Below are positions 1-11,883 of a stretch of DNA of 64,000 nucleotides, in pieces (position 1 is the first letter of the stretch; every line of letters begins with the position of its first letter). The notes under the pieces were generated by a model. It was given only the letters and a program-made list of their open reading frames with translations. It had not been told where the DNA came from and did no database searches. Source of the DNA: Carnegiea gigantea. Its lineage: Eukaryota; Streptophyta; Magnoliopsida; Caryophyllales; Cactaceae. Position numbers and translations under genes: made by a program. The DNA is taken from contig JAKOGI010000081.1 of NCBI GenBank assembly GCA_029747015.1, forward strand, positions 966,001-1,030,000. The letters are read 5' to 3'.

Positions 1-2254
1 ATTCTATATTAATTAATGGCAAACCCACACCATCCTTTAAGCCCCAGTCTGGTATACGTCAAGGAGATCCTTTATCTCCCTATATTTTCATTCTATGCAT
101 GGAGGTTCTTTCAGACTGTTTAACGCAGTCCCAAGCAAACCATACATGCCTTGGAGTTAAAGTATCAAGAACAGCCCCGCCTATCAACCACCCTTTGTTT
201 GCTGACGATGCTGTATTTTTTTAACAGTACACACACAGCAATGCCAATACCAATACCAGTCCATTAGCGATTTCTATCTAGCATCAGGTGAGATCATAAA
301 TATGCAAAAATTATTTATGTTACTCTCGCCCAACGCTCAAGAGCATCATCGCAACATGCAGCAATCCATCTTTACGATGGAAACTCAGTCCTCCTTTGGC
401 AAATATTTAGGCTTGGCTGTATACCTTGCAAAACCCAAAGCACAAGCATTTGACTTCCTAGTAGAAAAAGTATAACGAAAAATACAAGGATGGAAAGCCA
501 AACTTCTCTCCTCTGTGGGACACCTCCTCCTCATAAATAATGTCATTGTAGCGCTCTGTCACCATACACTATCAGTATATCGCATCCTAGCAAGCACTCT
601 CAGTAAACTCAATGCCTTAATAATGAACTTCTTTTGGTAAGATTCGCAAGGAAAGCCATCAGTTCAGTGGACCACACAAGAAACATGTCAATAACCCAAA
701 ACCTCAGGTGGGCTGGGCATACGAAACTTAACAAAATGGAATTAGGCATTGCTAATGAAACAATCATGGCGGATTCACATTAACCCGCAATCCTTGCTAG
801 CACTCTTATACTACAGTAGGCACGACACACATTCACCTATTGATGTAGCTTATTATGAATTCAAGGAATGTAATACCTTATGGGGACGATTGGGGCTAGT
901 CAAAGCAGCCTCTAAATTTAAAGAAGCATTAAGCTGGCAAATCCGCAATGGGTGCACTGTACGAATCCTTGAAGATCAATGGTGCAGCAAAACCAAAATA
1001 AAACTTCGACACTTTATTAATCCGACCCAATGTGAACAAAGGCATGTAGCCACACTTTTCAATGAGACAAGAACAGGATGGGAGCTATCAACACTCGGAT
1101 ACCTATTCCCCCCGAAAATAATATACAACATACTTTAACACCCGGTAAGGCCCACTGTAAAACCAAACCAAGTTTATTGGACACCAAAATCCAATGGAAT
1201 TTACACTGTCAAATCAAGCTATCATTGGTTAATGAAGAATAGCAAACCTCACCAGGACCCTCGACCGCCTAAGATGTGGAGAATTCTATGGTCTTTACAG
1301 ATCCCATCTCGATGGAAATTCCTAATATGGAAAGCCTACCACGATGCACTACCCACTGGTAGTAATAAAAAAATGAGACAGTTGGGGTCCCTATACACAT
1401 GCCCAATGTGCAACACTGAGGAAGAAACCGTTGAGCACCTCTTCAAAGACTGATGGCTCCTAAAATGGATCTGGTGGATTTCCCCGCTCGTAATTAATAT
1501 TGATGCTAACCCCTATGTTCCTTGGCATAAATGGATCTGCGACTGGCTATTGTATTTATCCCATGTTGGTAGCCCAAATAACCAAGAAACGTGTATCTTT
1601 GCGGCAGTCATTTGGAGTATTTGGTTAACCCGAAACCATCTTTTGTTCCAGTCACCATTTCGCTCACGTGCAATAATAAAGGCCATAATCCAGAGCAGTC
1701 TATAAGTCCTTTCAAGCTTTTATGTTCTACCTCACTAAACCATCAGAAGCTAATATGTTGCGAGCATAACATGGCCATCATACAATGGGGGCAACAAAAC
1801 TCGTATCCAGACATCATCAACCACATCGCCGGGGTACCGAGTAAGACAAAACCATGGGCATGCATAGCAATTCTAGTGCACAGGCAAGGTATGAACATCC
1901 TAACCCACCAAGAGAGATTACTAGGTACATCAAGGCTAGTAGCCGCTACACTAGCTACAAAAAAGGCGCTCCAACTAGCACATCAAAGCGAATGGCACGC
2001 AATTGAGATCAGGACGAATAGAATAGCCCTCATATGAGCATTAGATTAGGCAATTAAAACTCAAATGAATATCTCTGTAATAATAGACCACTGCCTCACC
2101 TTTCAGAGTAGATTCATAAGTTGTCTGTTTAGAAAGGTAGATAAAAACCATCTACAGGATGTAATACGTTTAGCTAGATAGGTAAAATCAAGTTAATTAT
2201 AATTATTATTTCATAATAATAATATAATGCATTACCCTTCTGATAAAAAAAAAA
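1..2254 (+). mobile_element. L1-type LINE retrotransposon, 3' part, decayed
   Basis: Non-LTR retrotransposon cut by the left edge of the window. Reading on the plus strand shows, in order, an RT segment with RQGDPLSPYIF near 57-90, the RT catalytic block FADDAVFF near 198-221, a cysteine-rich zf-RVT block (about 1270-1453) and an RNase H-like tail (about 1840-2150). An A-run at 2245-2254 fits a LINE 3' tail. The endonuclease and 5' RT would lie outside the window. Frames change several times and stops interrupt the RT, so the copy is dead. No target-site duplication can be checked because the 5' end is missing. The order RT, zf-RVT, RNase H is typical of plant L1 elements. Confidence 0.85.
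749..2160 (+). pseudogene. LINE ORF2 C-terminal part: zf-RVT and RNase H domains
   Basis: Three open segments (749-1138, 1232-1453, 1591-2037) in changing frames cover the region after the RT core. The middle one holds WRILWSLQIPSRWKFLIWKA followed by CPMCNTEEETVEHLF, the zf-RVT pattern used by plant LINEs and RT-like genes. The last holds an RNase H-like stretch with ATKKALQLAHQSEWHAIEI, the helix region before the second catalytic Asp in RVT_3-type RNase H. Stops after 1138, 1453 and 2037 break the chain. Family membership is clear; activity is not expected. Confidence 0.75.
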
Positions 2255-4012
2255 TTCATTAGCAATCAAAAAACAGAGTAGGATAAATTCGGGTAGTGTG
2301 TAACTATCTAGGTATCTAGCTAAAGGAAGATTCACCATGTCAGTACATAATGAAAGATTATAAGTTCAACAATGCATGTGGGATGTGAAGGCCATCGGCA
2401 TATCGAAACTTGAATGGCTACACCCGGCTTAATTGATTCTCTTCGGTGTTATATCAGTTGAGTGGATACATATGTTTCTTCTCTACTATTCATGTTAGAA
2501 TCAAACTGAATATGCTCTCCAAACGTGAACTGAAACTTGTTTGGAAGCTCTTTGTAAGGATTCCAAATACTAAGTCATATATGCAACTCACTTGATATCA
2601 TATGCTATTTCGTTCATTGATAAACTGGGATTGCTTTATTGTGCAAATCTTGTCAGAATTCAGACTTATGTGTCACAAACTACAACCCAAGTTTATACAA
2701 ATCGACAATGCTGAGATCTTGTTTGTGGATTACCATTTTCTGTGATTAATATAAGAGTATTATTGTATGTGTCTTTAGCATAGGGTGGTTGTTTGTATCA
2801 AATTGCCCCCCCAAAAAAAAAAATACAATGGAAAGACTAAAATTGTCAACAAGAATTTTGTGCATTATATTTACATTCTTCCAGGGTGAAAGGACTAGAG
2901 AGCAGTGTAGGTGAGATTCATAGCCAAGGCTTCTATCATAAGTCCTATAAGTAGTTTAACCAACACCGATATTAGTAGCATTATGTACAAAGTTAGTGAC
3001 AGTGGTTATCGGTTCATTTAGAAAGATGACTAACTAGTTCATTTAGAAAGACAAAGGTCTTTCTAGCTATCTCGCAGTAGAAGAGTTGCTCATGGGTTCA
3101 AATCATCTGCTATGAACAACAACCATATGCTAGTTCATTCATTAATAAATTGTTATTGCTTTCTTGTGCAAATATTGATAGAATTCAGATGTATATGACA
3201 CAGGCTGCAAAATACATTTATAAACAGAGTGTGGTATCTGTATTTGACATAGGTTACTATCTTCTCGATTCCATAAGGGTAGATGTACAACCAATCCAAT
3301 GCTGTCTGCATCAAGAGGGGGGACATGGAAGGCAAGATTTATAAACAAGAACTTTGTACACTAGGTTTACATTATTTTGGTGTAAATGAAATGCTAGTCC
3401 ATACAAACAATACAGATGCTTAAAACACAATGTCTTTGTGCCACTCATATCTGACAAACATAGGGGAATTTCAACTCCGTGAACATCTCCTACTTCTCTC
3501 CAACCAAATCATCCAAAAAGAAGCATAAGGGATAGCTCTAATGACTTTCTGTTTGACTGTTCTTCCAAAGGGACCCTCTCAAACCATTGACTTAGACTTA
3601 AACAACCCAGGAACAACCTAGGAAAAAGCTGCATCATAAGCAGCCACTAAACTAGTCTAACACGAATCAGAATAACTTGTACATTAAACTTCTTCAGTAA
3701 ATTTCTGGTCTCCTTGACTTAGTGCCCTAAAATTACAATGAGTTACTAATGTTATATCTGGTTCTAGAAGCAATACCTAAAGAAAACAAAAATGTAAAAC
3801 AAACACCATAAAAAAAGAATTAAACTAATACTGTGAGGAAAGGCTGACGCTCATGTGGAAAGTAGCTGGATAGAATCCAGATCTTCACCCAAACCCCTCA
3901 AAGCATAGATATGGAAATAACAAGCAATCAGGTAAAGAAGCACCTAAAGAGATGATTTTACACCTTTCCTTTGATCAGTCGATAGTAGGCTCATCCATCT
4001 TGTTGACAACTA
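2255..4012. other. Non-coding stretch, no gene recognised
   Basis: AT-rich DNA between the LINE tail and the SINE. Besides the duplication noted separately it holds only short open frames without family features. A gggttcaaatc motif at about 3093-3103 resembles a tRNA-type B box but no tRNA or SINE body could be built around it. Confidence 0.6.
2595..3400. repeat. Diverged direct duplication, spacing about 530 bp
   Basis: Sequence from about 2600 to 2870 resembles sequence from about 3124 to 3400 in the same order: both open with catatgct followed by a gttcattgata-like stretch, then ttgtgcaaat, agaattcaga, an A-rich block, aacaagaa, ttttgtgcatta or ctttgtacacta, and a tttacatt block. The copies differ by many substitutions and indels, so this is an old duplication. 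No coding potential or termini were recognised in either copy. Confidence 0.5.
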
Positions 4013-4200
4013 ATATACGCTTGGTGACAAGTTGGTTCAACTGGTTTGTCCTCTTATGCAAGGTCTCGGGTTCGAGTCTTGTGAATGGAGAAAATCTATG
4101 ATGGGAGAGCTTTACCCCTTATTGCACTAATAATAGCTCAACTCCAGTGAAATCAAGGGTACAAGACCCCAAAAAAAAAAAAATATACGCTTGGTGACAA
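4013..4200 (+). mobile_element. tRNA-derived SINE with perfect 18-bp target-site duplication
   Basis: The SINE body (4031-4182) is flanked by identical 18-bp copies of atatacgcttggtgacaa at 4013-4030 and 4183-4200. It opens with a tRNA-like head: an A-box-like gttggttcaactgg at 4031-4044 and a B-box gggttcgagtctt at 4068-4080, the internal Pol III promoter layout of plant SINEs. It ends in a 12-base A tail (4171-4182). Length about 150 bp fits plant SINEs. The exact target duplication shows target-primed insertion on the plus strand and suggests a fairly recent event. The SINE family was not identified. Confidence 0.88.
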
Positions 4201-5555
4201 CCAAGGTCTTTGCAAGCATGGCGTGTTCTCGATACTGTCCACCTTTCTCAAATCCACTTTCACACCTGGCTTTCTGACCACATAAGACCTACATGCATGT
4301 TCATGTAAATGTGCAAATAAGGATAGGCACTTGAGAGCCACAACTAATGTAAAATAAAGGAACGTAGAATAGCTTTAATGCTTACCATAATGCCAATGTC
4401 TGCTTATGATGCCCCAATGATCATATTTGGAACATAGCTTTTGTGACCCTTCAAAATGAGAAAGTGCAAAACCATCATCATCAATGACAAAATAGAATAT
4501 CAGCTTATGTGAGTGATCTTCATAGTAGGTTCTACATGCATTGCTCTGCTTGTACACATTTTAGTACTTTTCGTGTCTTGTCAGCCTGTTTTTGCTAGGT
4601 GGCACCGGAAGTCTTTTTCTTCCTTTGGAGGGCTTTCTGTTAATCCTTTGGACTTCTTGTACAGTGGTTCTAAGGAAGAGAAGTTAAGGTGGCTTCATAT
4701 CTTATCAACTTTGCTTGTAGCGAAGCTGTAAACAAGAACTTCACCAACTTTGATTTATGAGTACACAGTTCCACATAAGAGACTTACTAGTTATTGAACT
4801 GTACACTTTCCTGTGCAAAAGGATTGGTAATCCATGAAAACAAGTCTATCATATGTTAATGTAAACTAGTCCTTGTACATCTAAATTGAATAGCTTATGA
4901 CAATTAAAATGATGTTGGACACTGAATATCTTAATATCTAACTCTATTAGCAAGGAGAGATTGACTAGGATGCGTATATTTCCAGCTTTGATTGTTGCTC
5001 ACTTTTCTAACTACATGATGTTCATAATTTCACATTGCCTTATTAATTGTTCACATAATTACTGACACTTAGGTCCCTAAGTTCAAGGATAACTATTTTT
5101 AGATCGTTTTTCTTATTATTTTAGTCCTTGAACTTTTAGAAATTGCAGAATAGTCTCTAGAATAGGAAAAACGTGCAAATAAACTATTTTAAGGGGTTTT
5201 TTAAGGAAACATGCTTGTTTTAATAAATGACTTTACTGATACTAGTTATCACAATCTACTACTTATATCTTATATATTATACTTTTTGTGGTTATAGGCC
5301 CACCATACTTAGCAAAATCAATTAAAACTTAATTAAAGAGTTTTGACCGTGATCTGAACTTAGTCGACGTTGGACCCTGGCGTTCTTCTAGCTTCCAGTT
5401 TACAGAGATCACTAATCTCAACCACACCTTCCTTAGATCAGGCACAACACAAATATATTTCATTTCCTACCTCAGACCGTAGTCACTAATCAAGTTTTTA
5501 ATTTTTTTCAAGGATAGTGGAACTTTAGTCAAGAAATTATAATATTTAAGACATA
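4201..5555. other. Non-coding stretch, no gene recognised
   Basis: AT-rich sequence between the SINE and the pararetroviral promoter. Short open frames (for example 4513-4731) show no family features. The right part may include leader sequence of the adjacent pararetrovirus, but the junction could not be placed. Confidence 0.5.
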
Positions 5556-5593
5556 AGGTTCAATTGAATAACGTTCCCTATTGGGAGACTTCT

Positions 5594-5599
5594 TTTATT
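5594..5599 (-). terminator. Polyadenylation signal AATAAA of the pararetroviral transcript
   Basis: Minus-strand AATAAA about 160 bases downstream of the TATA box. In this family the signal lies in the terminally redundant part of the pregenomic RNA, so the short TATA-to-AATAAA distance fits. Confidence 0.5.
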
Positions 5600-5757
5600 G
5601 AAAAATTGAAAGTAGAAATATTACAATGGAAAACTTTGAAGAGGAACTTAAGTTAAGATCATTAGAGATGGTTGCTTATAGAGAAATAGAGAATCTCGAC
5701 TTCTCTTGTGCTCAAGAATGCTCAAATAACCATTTCCCTTCTCAACACTCTACCTCT

Positions 5758-5771
5758 CCTTTTATAGAGGG
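5758..5771 (-). promoter_or_regulatory. Pararetroviral TATA box (putative pregenomic RNA promoter)
   Basis: On the minus strand ctctataaaaggag matches a strong plant TATA box. It lies downstream of the last coding region and upstream of the polyadenylation signal at 5594-5599, as expected for a caulimovirid promoter whose transcript runs round a circular genome and passes its own poly(A) site. Activity is inferred only. Confidence 0.6.
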
Positions 5772-6046
5772 TTGAGGGTACATAGGATGCTCTAATGGCT
5801 ATAGTACATTCTGATTTTCCACATGGCTACAGTACTGACGGTTACAGTACACTGCTTTATTTTACAAACTAGACACTTATCAAGATAGTACAATAATAGG
5901 GCAGCTACTTTTCAGAACTTTTAATAATGATAAGACTTGTCATTATTATTGAGATTCCACATACTTTCATCTCCAATTATATCTTTCAGACTATCATTAT
6001 CTGGATAAACATTAAAATCTTCATCTAATTGAAGATGCTCTGGATC

Positions 6047-7024
6047 TCATTTCTCAAATAACTCAAGAAGATATTTCTTTCCTTTTTCTGATAAGAACTT
6101 TCTAACTCCAACGTTAAAGAGATAATCAAAAATATCTTCTGACACTGCTCCTTCCACATTCATGTATTCTTGAAACTCATTACAATAGGCGAAAGTAGTG
6201 TTTCCACAATGCATTAATATTTTTTTCTTTTCAATTAATGTCCAACATTGATGATAAATATTGAAAAATCCAATGGCTCTTGCTAAAGCAGGATCAGTAA
6301 CTAGATGCACTGGTCATTCAGAAACCCATTCTTGTCGTTGATCATTGAGATCATCGTAATCAACGATCTGAATAAGATAATGGGCTGGCTTGACTTTTCT
6401 ATTTTCATATTCTATTAATGCACTATACACTTCCAAATTTAGGCATCTTCGAATTGGAATTTTTGTTGGACCATCAGGAGACATAAGAATCCAAAGGATT
6501 CTTCAAAACATGCATTGCTGAAATTTTATTAGTCTTAAGAAAAATGGAAACTTTGGATCTGGGATTTCTATGAAGTAAAGTACCATTACATATTCCCAGG
6601 CTTTAATGATGGGGTCATTTAGAGAGATTGAATTTGCCGAAAAACTAACACTACCAACTCCAGAATTATCGGAAAAATAGATAGTTATACCCCAAGACTC
6701 CCAGATATCATAGGAATAATGATGATAAAAGTCGATACAGGCTGCATACCACTCATTGAACCATTTTTCTTGAACATGAAAACTTATTTTATCTTAGACA
6801 TCGTAGGAACATCTAAGGTAATTAACTTGTAACTCTAAAAGAGAAAATCTTTGGGCTATTAGATAGGCAGTAGATAGCAGACCAAAACATGATCTACTTT
6901 TTGTGTAGAATTTCAGGTTATCGATAAGGACTTTACTAGGAGGCGAAAGCCGTTTGAGTAGGAATGTCATTTCATTAAGGATTTCTTCCTATTCTAGCAG
7001 GAGGTTGGCTTTGATGATCACCAT
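6047..7024 (-). pseudogene. Pararetroviral coding region downstream of RNase H
   Basis: Nearly 300 codons continue after the RNase H region on the minus strand, with an open C-terminal piece at 6047-6310 and older pieces up to a possible ATG near 7024 that overlaps the end of the polymerase frame. Stops interrupt it several times. Its place, between polymerase and promoter, is where caulimoviruses, cavemoviruses and solendoviruses carry the translation transactivator/inclusion protein. I see no decisive motif, so the assignment rests on position only. It could also be a genus-specific accessory protein. Confidence 0.4.
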
Positions 7025-7029
7025 TGGCG

Positions 7030-8220
7030 AGTTCTCAAGTTAGACTGTCTGCTAGAGAATTCTTCGATACCTGTATATGTTCAATAGAGAAGAAAAACTG
7101 GTTAAGCCATAATTGCGAATGCAGGAGTTGCCCTTACATATTTGATAAATTCTTTTTCACAAAACCAAGTATTCCTTTACAATCAGTTCGAATAAGAAAA
7201 GGTTTTGGGGCCAAAAAGATTAGGAACTTTTTAATCCCCCTTATAACTACGAGGATTTCTTTTTCCATCATGGGATATTTGCATTCTGCCTTATTAAAAC
7301 TTCAACTGTAATATTTGCAGAGTTTTTCTCATTCTTTGATTTTGAGTACCGTACTCCAGTGCTCATTGCTGTCATCTGTCTCAAGAATTAAATCATCTCC
7401 TTCATTAGGAAAATTAAGAACAGGAAGATTTTTACACATCTTTTTGAAGTTTTAAATGATCTTCGTATTATTAGTGGTCCATGTCTAACTTACTTCTCTC
7501 TTCAGTTTCTATTATAAAGGCTTTCTTAATTTGGCTAAATCTTTAATGAAATATGAAGCATAGATAAGGCATCCAAAAAACCTTTCTAGTTGCTTTCTAT
7601 CTTCAATTTTTTAAGAAAAATTTTCTATTTTTTCCAAAGTATGCTTTTGTAGGATGATTTGTCCAACCTTTACCTCTAAGCCTAAAAACTCAATTTCTTG
7701 TTCAGCATAAATGCATTTTTTTTTTACCAAGTATGATACCATGATCAATGCATCTATGGGTAACTGCTAAGGCATCATCTCTGTGCCGTTCTATGGTTTT
7801 GGAAAAGACAAAGATATCATCAATATAAACTAAACAATAATGATTAAGATCTTTGAAGATGTTATCCATTCTTCTTTAGAATATTTGAGGTGTATTTTTA
7901 AGACTAGATGGCATTACTATCCATTCATAATGTCCTTATGGTGCACTAAATGCAGTCAAAGAAATACTTTTCTCATTCATTTTAATCTGCCAATAACCAC
8001 TTTTGCAATCTATTTTTAAGAACCAAGAGGCTTCTTGAATTCTATTGAAAAGGATAGTTTTGCTAAGAATATAATACTCATCAAAGACAGTATTATCATT
8101 AAACTTTTTGTAATTGATTATCATTCTTGCCTTTCCTCTTTTTTCTTCTGCATGATTTCTTACCATGAAAGCAGGACTGGTGTGAGGACTTTTGCTATTC
8201 CTGATTAATCCTTTATCTAA
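7030..8220 (-). pseudogene. Pararetroviral reverse transcriptase and RNase H
   Basis: The intact minus-strand stretch 7936-8166 has the caulimovirid RT opening: a KARMIINYKKFNDNT block and FLKIDCKSGYWQIKM, the finger and first palm motifs. The catalytic YIDD box lies at about 7817-7828. RNase H follows, with an LETDDSNEHW-like segment near 7330-7390 covering the first catalytic Asp block and a further conserved helix upstream of 7250. Stops and frameshifts lie between these blocks (for example near 7550 and 7610), so no continuous polymerase remains. Sequence style is closer to caulimovirid RT than to gypsy RT, and no integrase follows. Confidence 0.85.
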
Positions 8221-8492
8221 AAGTTCTTTAATTTATTTATCAAATTCTTGAATATTCTGGTGTGTATACACCATTAGTTTGACTCGGATAATAGTATTGG
8301 GATTTAATAGAGTGATTTTAGCAGATGTTTTATCTTTATTCCAAAACTTTAGTGGATCATTAGAGTAGAGTTCTTCACATAATTTCTCTTGTTGTTCGAT
8401 GATCTGTTCTTTAATGAATAATTTGAGTAATGAGATTGTTAGTGCTACTTCACGTTGTGCTGGTATTACCTTCTCACGATGCTAGTTGCGTG

Positions 8493-9086
8493 TTACTCAA
8501 TTTTCTGAAAAGTGTAAGCTTTAGTTAATTTTTCAATAGGGTTTGAGTGACTATTAATTGTGAATATTATTTGGTTTACAGCCTGGATGCATGGAGAATA
8601 TAATCTTTGAAAATTATTTCCAATAATCATATCATGAGAGGATTGATCACTAACCCATAGAACTGGTATAATGCATTGGACTCCTCCTAATTCTATGGAT
8701 AACCCTTTTATCACCTCATTATGGCCCATAATGCTATTATCAGCTATCCTCACTTGTAAAGAATTTTTACCTTTTTTTCACATAAACTCTGGAAACAATG
8801 TTCTCTTTTCAAAGCATACAGAACAACCACTATCTATATAGGCACACAACTCATATTTATTATAATTCTCTAAACATACCTTTAATGGGATATAGATGCT
8901 ATTAGGGTTTGTATTAGTAGCTTTGTAGCATATCTCCATAGTCATATTTTTGACTAATTCATCCTCAAAAATTGGTTCACTAACAGTTCTTATTTTGTAC
9001 CTAATAACCTTTCTATTTAGACTCATAATTTGATCTACACTGGGTCTTGCAGATTCAAAACTTATTTTACTCATTTCACTGGTCAT
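8493..9086 (-). pseudogene. Pararetroviral aspartic protease region
   Basis: Two open minus-strand pieces (8778-9086 and 8493-8753) make one protease-like region. The first holds the active-site triad in CAYIDSGCSVCF, near 8830-8865; the second holds MIIGNNFQRLY, matching the conserved ILGxxF-like second motif of retropepsins. A stop and frame change separate them. It lies directly upstream of RT, as in caulimovirid polyproteins. Confidence 0.75.
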
Positions 9087-9439
9087 GCTAATTGCATCAT
9101 CTTCTTTAAGTTCTTCTTTACCTGATGAAGATCCTTCTCCCTAATCTGATCTTATACTCATGCTTCTTAATAATTAGGATTAATGGTGATTTTACCTTTC
9201 TGATTAATTTTTATTATATTTTTCTTATTGATCTTTATAGGGTTGGCAAAGCTAGATATCCATGAAAGATCGATTTTTATCTCCTAAGGATTAGACTTAA
9301 TCCTCTAGATCTTTTACATAGGGCTAGGACTTTCAAAATTTTCTGCTTCATCATTGTCACCTTAGTCTTTGGATCTATTGTATTATCTAATTTATAGATA
9401 ATTTTTCAAAATATCCTTAAAGGATATCCTTCTTTTTTC

Positions 9440-9780
9440 ATATCCATCCCAACTATTTTTATCTTAAGAGACAAAAAGTTTTTAACAAATTCATCTTTTA
9501 GACTTACATAATATCCTGGTCGGTAATTAAATCCTACTGGCCCATTATATAAATTGGTCTTTATCCCTATGATAATTTGATTATTAAATTTGGTATGCCT
9601 AATATCACAGAGTAACGCGTAAAGATTAATATTTTTACTATAATATTATAATGGAGTGATTTGAACTTGGACGCTTCCAACATGGATATATCTATACTTT
9701 CTATCTTTGTTATGCTTGAGGATATTTCCTAATTAATGAGATTAACTTCCCCAACGTCATAGTCACAATCCTTTATCTCC
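9440..9780 (-). pseudogene. Movement-protein-like region of the pararetrovirus
   Basis: Translating the minus strand across this interval gives YRYIHVGSVQVQITPL, a downstream block with DIR, and a block with LYNGPVGFNYRPGYYVSL. These match the order and spacing of the core of the caulimovirid/30K-superfamily movement protein. A stop follows the first block. It lies between the zinc knuckle and the protease, so the order is capsid then movement protein. No intact frame is left. Confidence 0.6.
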
Positions 9781-9817
9781 AGAACTCCTTCCATCATTTC
9801 ACATATGTGTTTGCTTT

Positions 9818-10204
9818 TTAATTGAAAGGTAGATTTTTTATAGACATGTCTTTTTGGATTATGGGAAGAACCCAATCTCCTTTGACTTCCTCATGAACAT
9901 TGTTTATAATAAATTCTTCTCCTTGAAGAACACCAAGGCTAACAGAGCTACTTTCCATCATATAACTTGTTTCTTCATAATTAGTTTCTTCATATTCATT
10001 GTCTAATATAATTTCAAAAATTTCTTTGTTGTTATTTAGGGTTAGGTCTAATGCCTCATCTTCACTAAACTCAACATAATCTAGGCTTCCCAAAGTCTCG
10101 ATAAGCTTACTATTCTTCCTATTTTTACATTCATTAGCATAATGCCCTACTTCTCCACATGCCTTGCATTTGCAGTTGTTTTTTTCCTGCGGGAAAGTAA
10201 GCAA
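9818..10204 (-). pseudogene. Capsid C-terminal part with CCHC zinc knuckle
   Basis: A 128-residue open stretch holds CKCKACGEVGHYANECKN near its start, the Cys-x-Cys-x2-Cys-x4-His-x4-Cys caulimovirid form of the retroviral zinc knuckle, which binds the viral RNA for packaging. An acidic region rich in Glu, Asp and Asn follows, as is common at capsid C-termini in this family. The basic stretch expected before the knuckle is visible upstream (10210-10330) in another frame. Confidence 0.75.
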
Positions 10205-10472
10205 CTTTCCTAAAAAATCTACGTTTTTTAGGACTTAGTTTGTTATAATATTTTCTTCTATATTTCTCACCTCTTTGCTTGTTAAAGCTCTTTTTCTTAT
10301 AGAATTTTCTTTTCCTTCATTTTTCAGGTTCCTTTCCTCATTGGTGAGGTGAATCCCAACAAGTTAGGAATTGCTTCTTAATTTTCTTTTGCTTTTGGAG
10401 ATCAAGACATTGATCATTGACCCATTTTCTTAGATAAGAGATTCTCGAACCAAGGGTATCAATGACATCTGC

Positions 10473-10888
10473 TCATTCCAGATATGCAATGTATTTTTTA
10501 TTAATTATGGAATTTATAGGATATGACAATTTGTCATAGAATATACCAAGATTGGTTTCATTATTCCTAATTTTGTAATAATATTGACCAAACTCAGCAA
10601 TATAATTTTTCAGATATCTCATATCCCATAATTCTATGTTATTACTTTTTTTTGCCATTCTCTTGCTTTTTCTTCGGATTCAAGTTTAACTCCGATAAAT
10701 TCAGTTTCAATTTCCTTGCATAAATTTTTAAACATTGCAGCTGGTGTTTCCATCATTCTTAAAGTATTTTTACCATCTTCAGTTAATGAATCATACCAGT
10801 TAGCTACAGTGCCAGAAAAGCTATGTTTGATATAGTTTAGGAAGTTTGCTGCAATCCATGTAGTATTTAGGTTTAAGACACCATTCAT
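10473..10888 (-). pseudogene. Capsid core region of the pararetrovirus
   Basis: Two overlapping open pieces (10634-10888 and 10473-10658) are joined by a frameshift. The first contains FSGTVANWYDSLTEDGK, resembling the helical capsid segment around a conserved Trp-Tyr pair in caulimovirid coat proteins; the second holds ELWDMRYLKNYIAEFGQYYY. It lies immediately upstream of the CCHC knuckle, which supports the call. Confidence 0.65.
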
Positions 10889-10897
10889 TCCTCTTTT

Positions 10898-11807
10898 CTA
10901 GTGCTCAAATATTTCTTCTCTATTATGGGCTCCATCAATATTTAAGATGTATCCAGTTTGACTAATTGGGGTACGATCAATTTTTTCATAGGTCGTAGTT
11001 TTCCTTGGGATAAACCCCAAAGGGAAATTACTTGTACGTCCTGCTGGAACGTACCTAGGTCTTAAGAAATGAGTATTTCTTCTAGAAGATTCCCCAAATG
11101 CTTCAGATTTAGGAACAACATTGTTAATAAGATTGGTCTCTATTTCACCTAGGTTGAGTTCTTCTTCAATTTCATTAATCTCATCTTCAACAGTCATTTT
11201 ACCACATTTTTTCTCCAACTTTCTTCTAATTTCTTCTAAAGGTAATGCATTAAGATCATCAAGTTTAATAAGATTCATCTGCTGATATATTTCTTCTTAT
11301 AATTGGGCATTATTAGTCTCTTTGTTTTCATCACATAAAACATCATTTTTATTACTAATTGTGCTCATGATTTTGTTTAATTCTTCTGAATTTTGTTCTA
11401 TCTCGAACATATCATGTAGTTTTTTAAGAGTATATTGTTTATACTCTATCTTCTTCTTCTTTCTCTACTTTTTCAGCTGATTTTTCAGCTGATTTTTCAG
11501 CTACTTCTTTTTAGATTTTTATCTCGTACAAAGAAAATGGAATCTTGTTTTTTGAATTTTGGAATTGATATTTATGCTGAAAATGAGTACTGGTACTGGA
11601 AGTGGATTTACTGCTGTACCTTACTTCGTTAACTAGTGAAAGATGGATTACAGATATCTGTTTCTTAAACTCCTTGACTTCGGTCTTAATTTTAACTAAT
11701 CCAATTTTTAATTTTAAAACTATATCAGTGAGATAGTTTAATTGAGATGCTAACGAGGTAATATGTGAACAATTAGGACTAGGGCAAGCAGGTGATGATT
11801 CTAGCAT
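10898..11807 (-). pseudogene. N-terminal region of the first pararetroviral polyprotein
   Basis: Two open pieces (11511-11807, 98 residues, and 10898-11278, 126 residues) with a broken stretch between. The first has heptad-like Leu/Ile spacing (about residues 18-50), suggesting a coiled coil. The second is acidic with EEIRRKLEKK and EINEIEEELNLGEIE helices. A triple 13-bp repeat with core ttttcagctga at 11468-11506 lies in the broken part. The start sits about 80 bases after the primer site. No enzyme motif is visible. Confidence 0.5.
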
Positions 11808-11883
11808 TAATCATGGTTAAACACAGCTAATTAGCTTAATTAATCACTAATTAGCTTGATAATCTTAATTATTTTTGGTCATG

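Noticed and set aside
3061..3110. tRNA gene or second SINE from a gggttcaaatc B-box-like motif
   Set aside because: No A box at the right distance, no acceptor stem, no tail or duplication.
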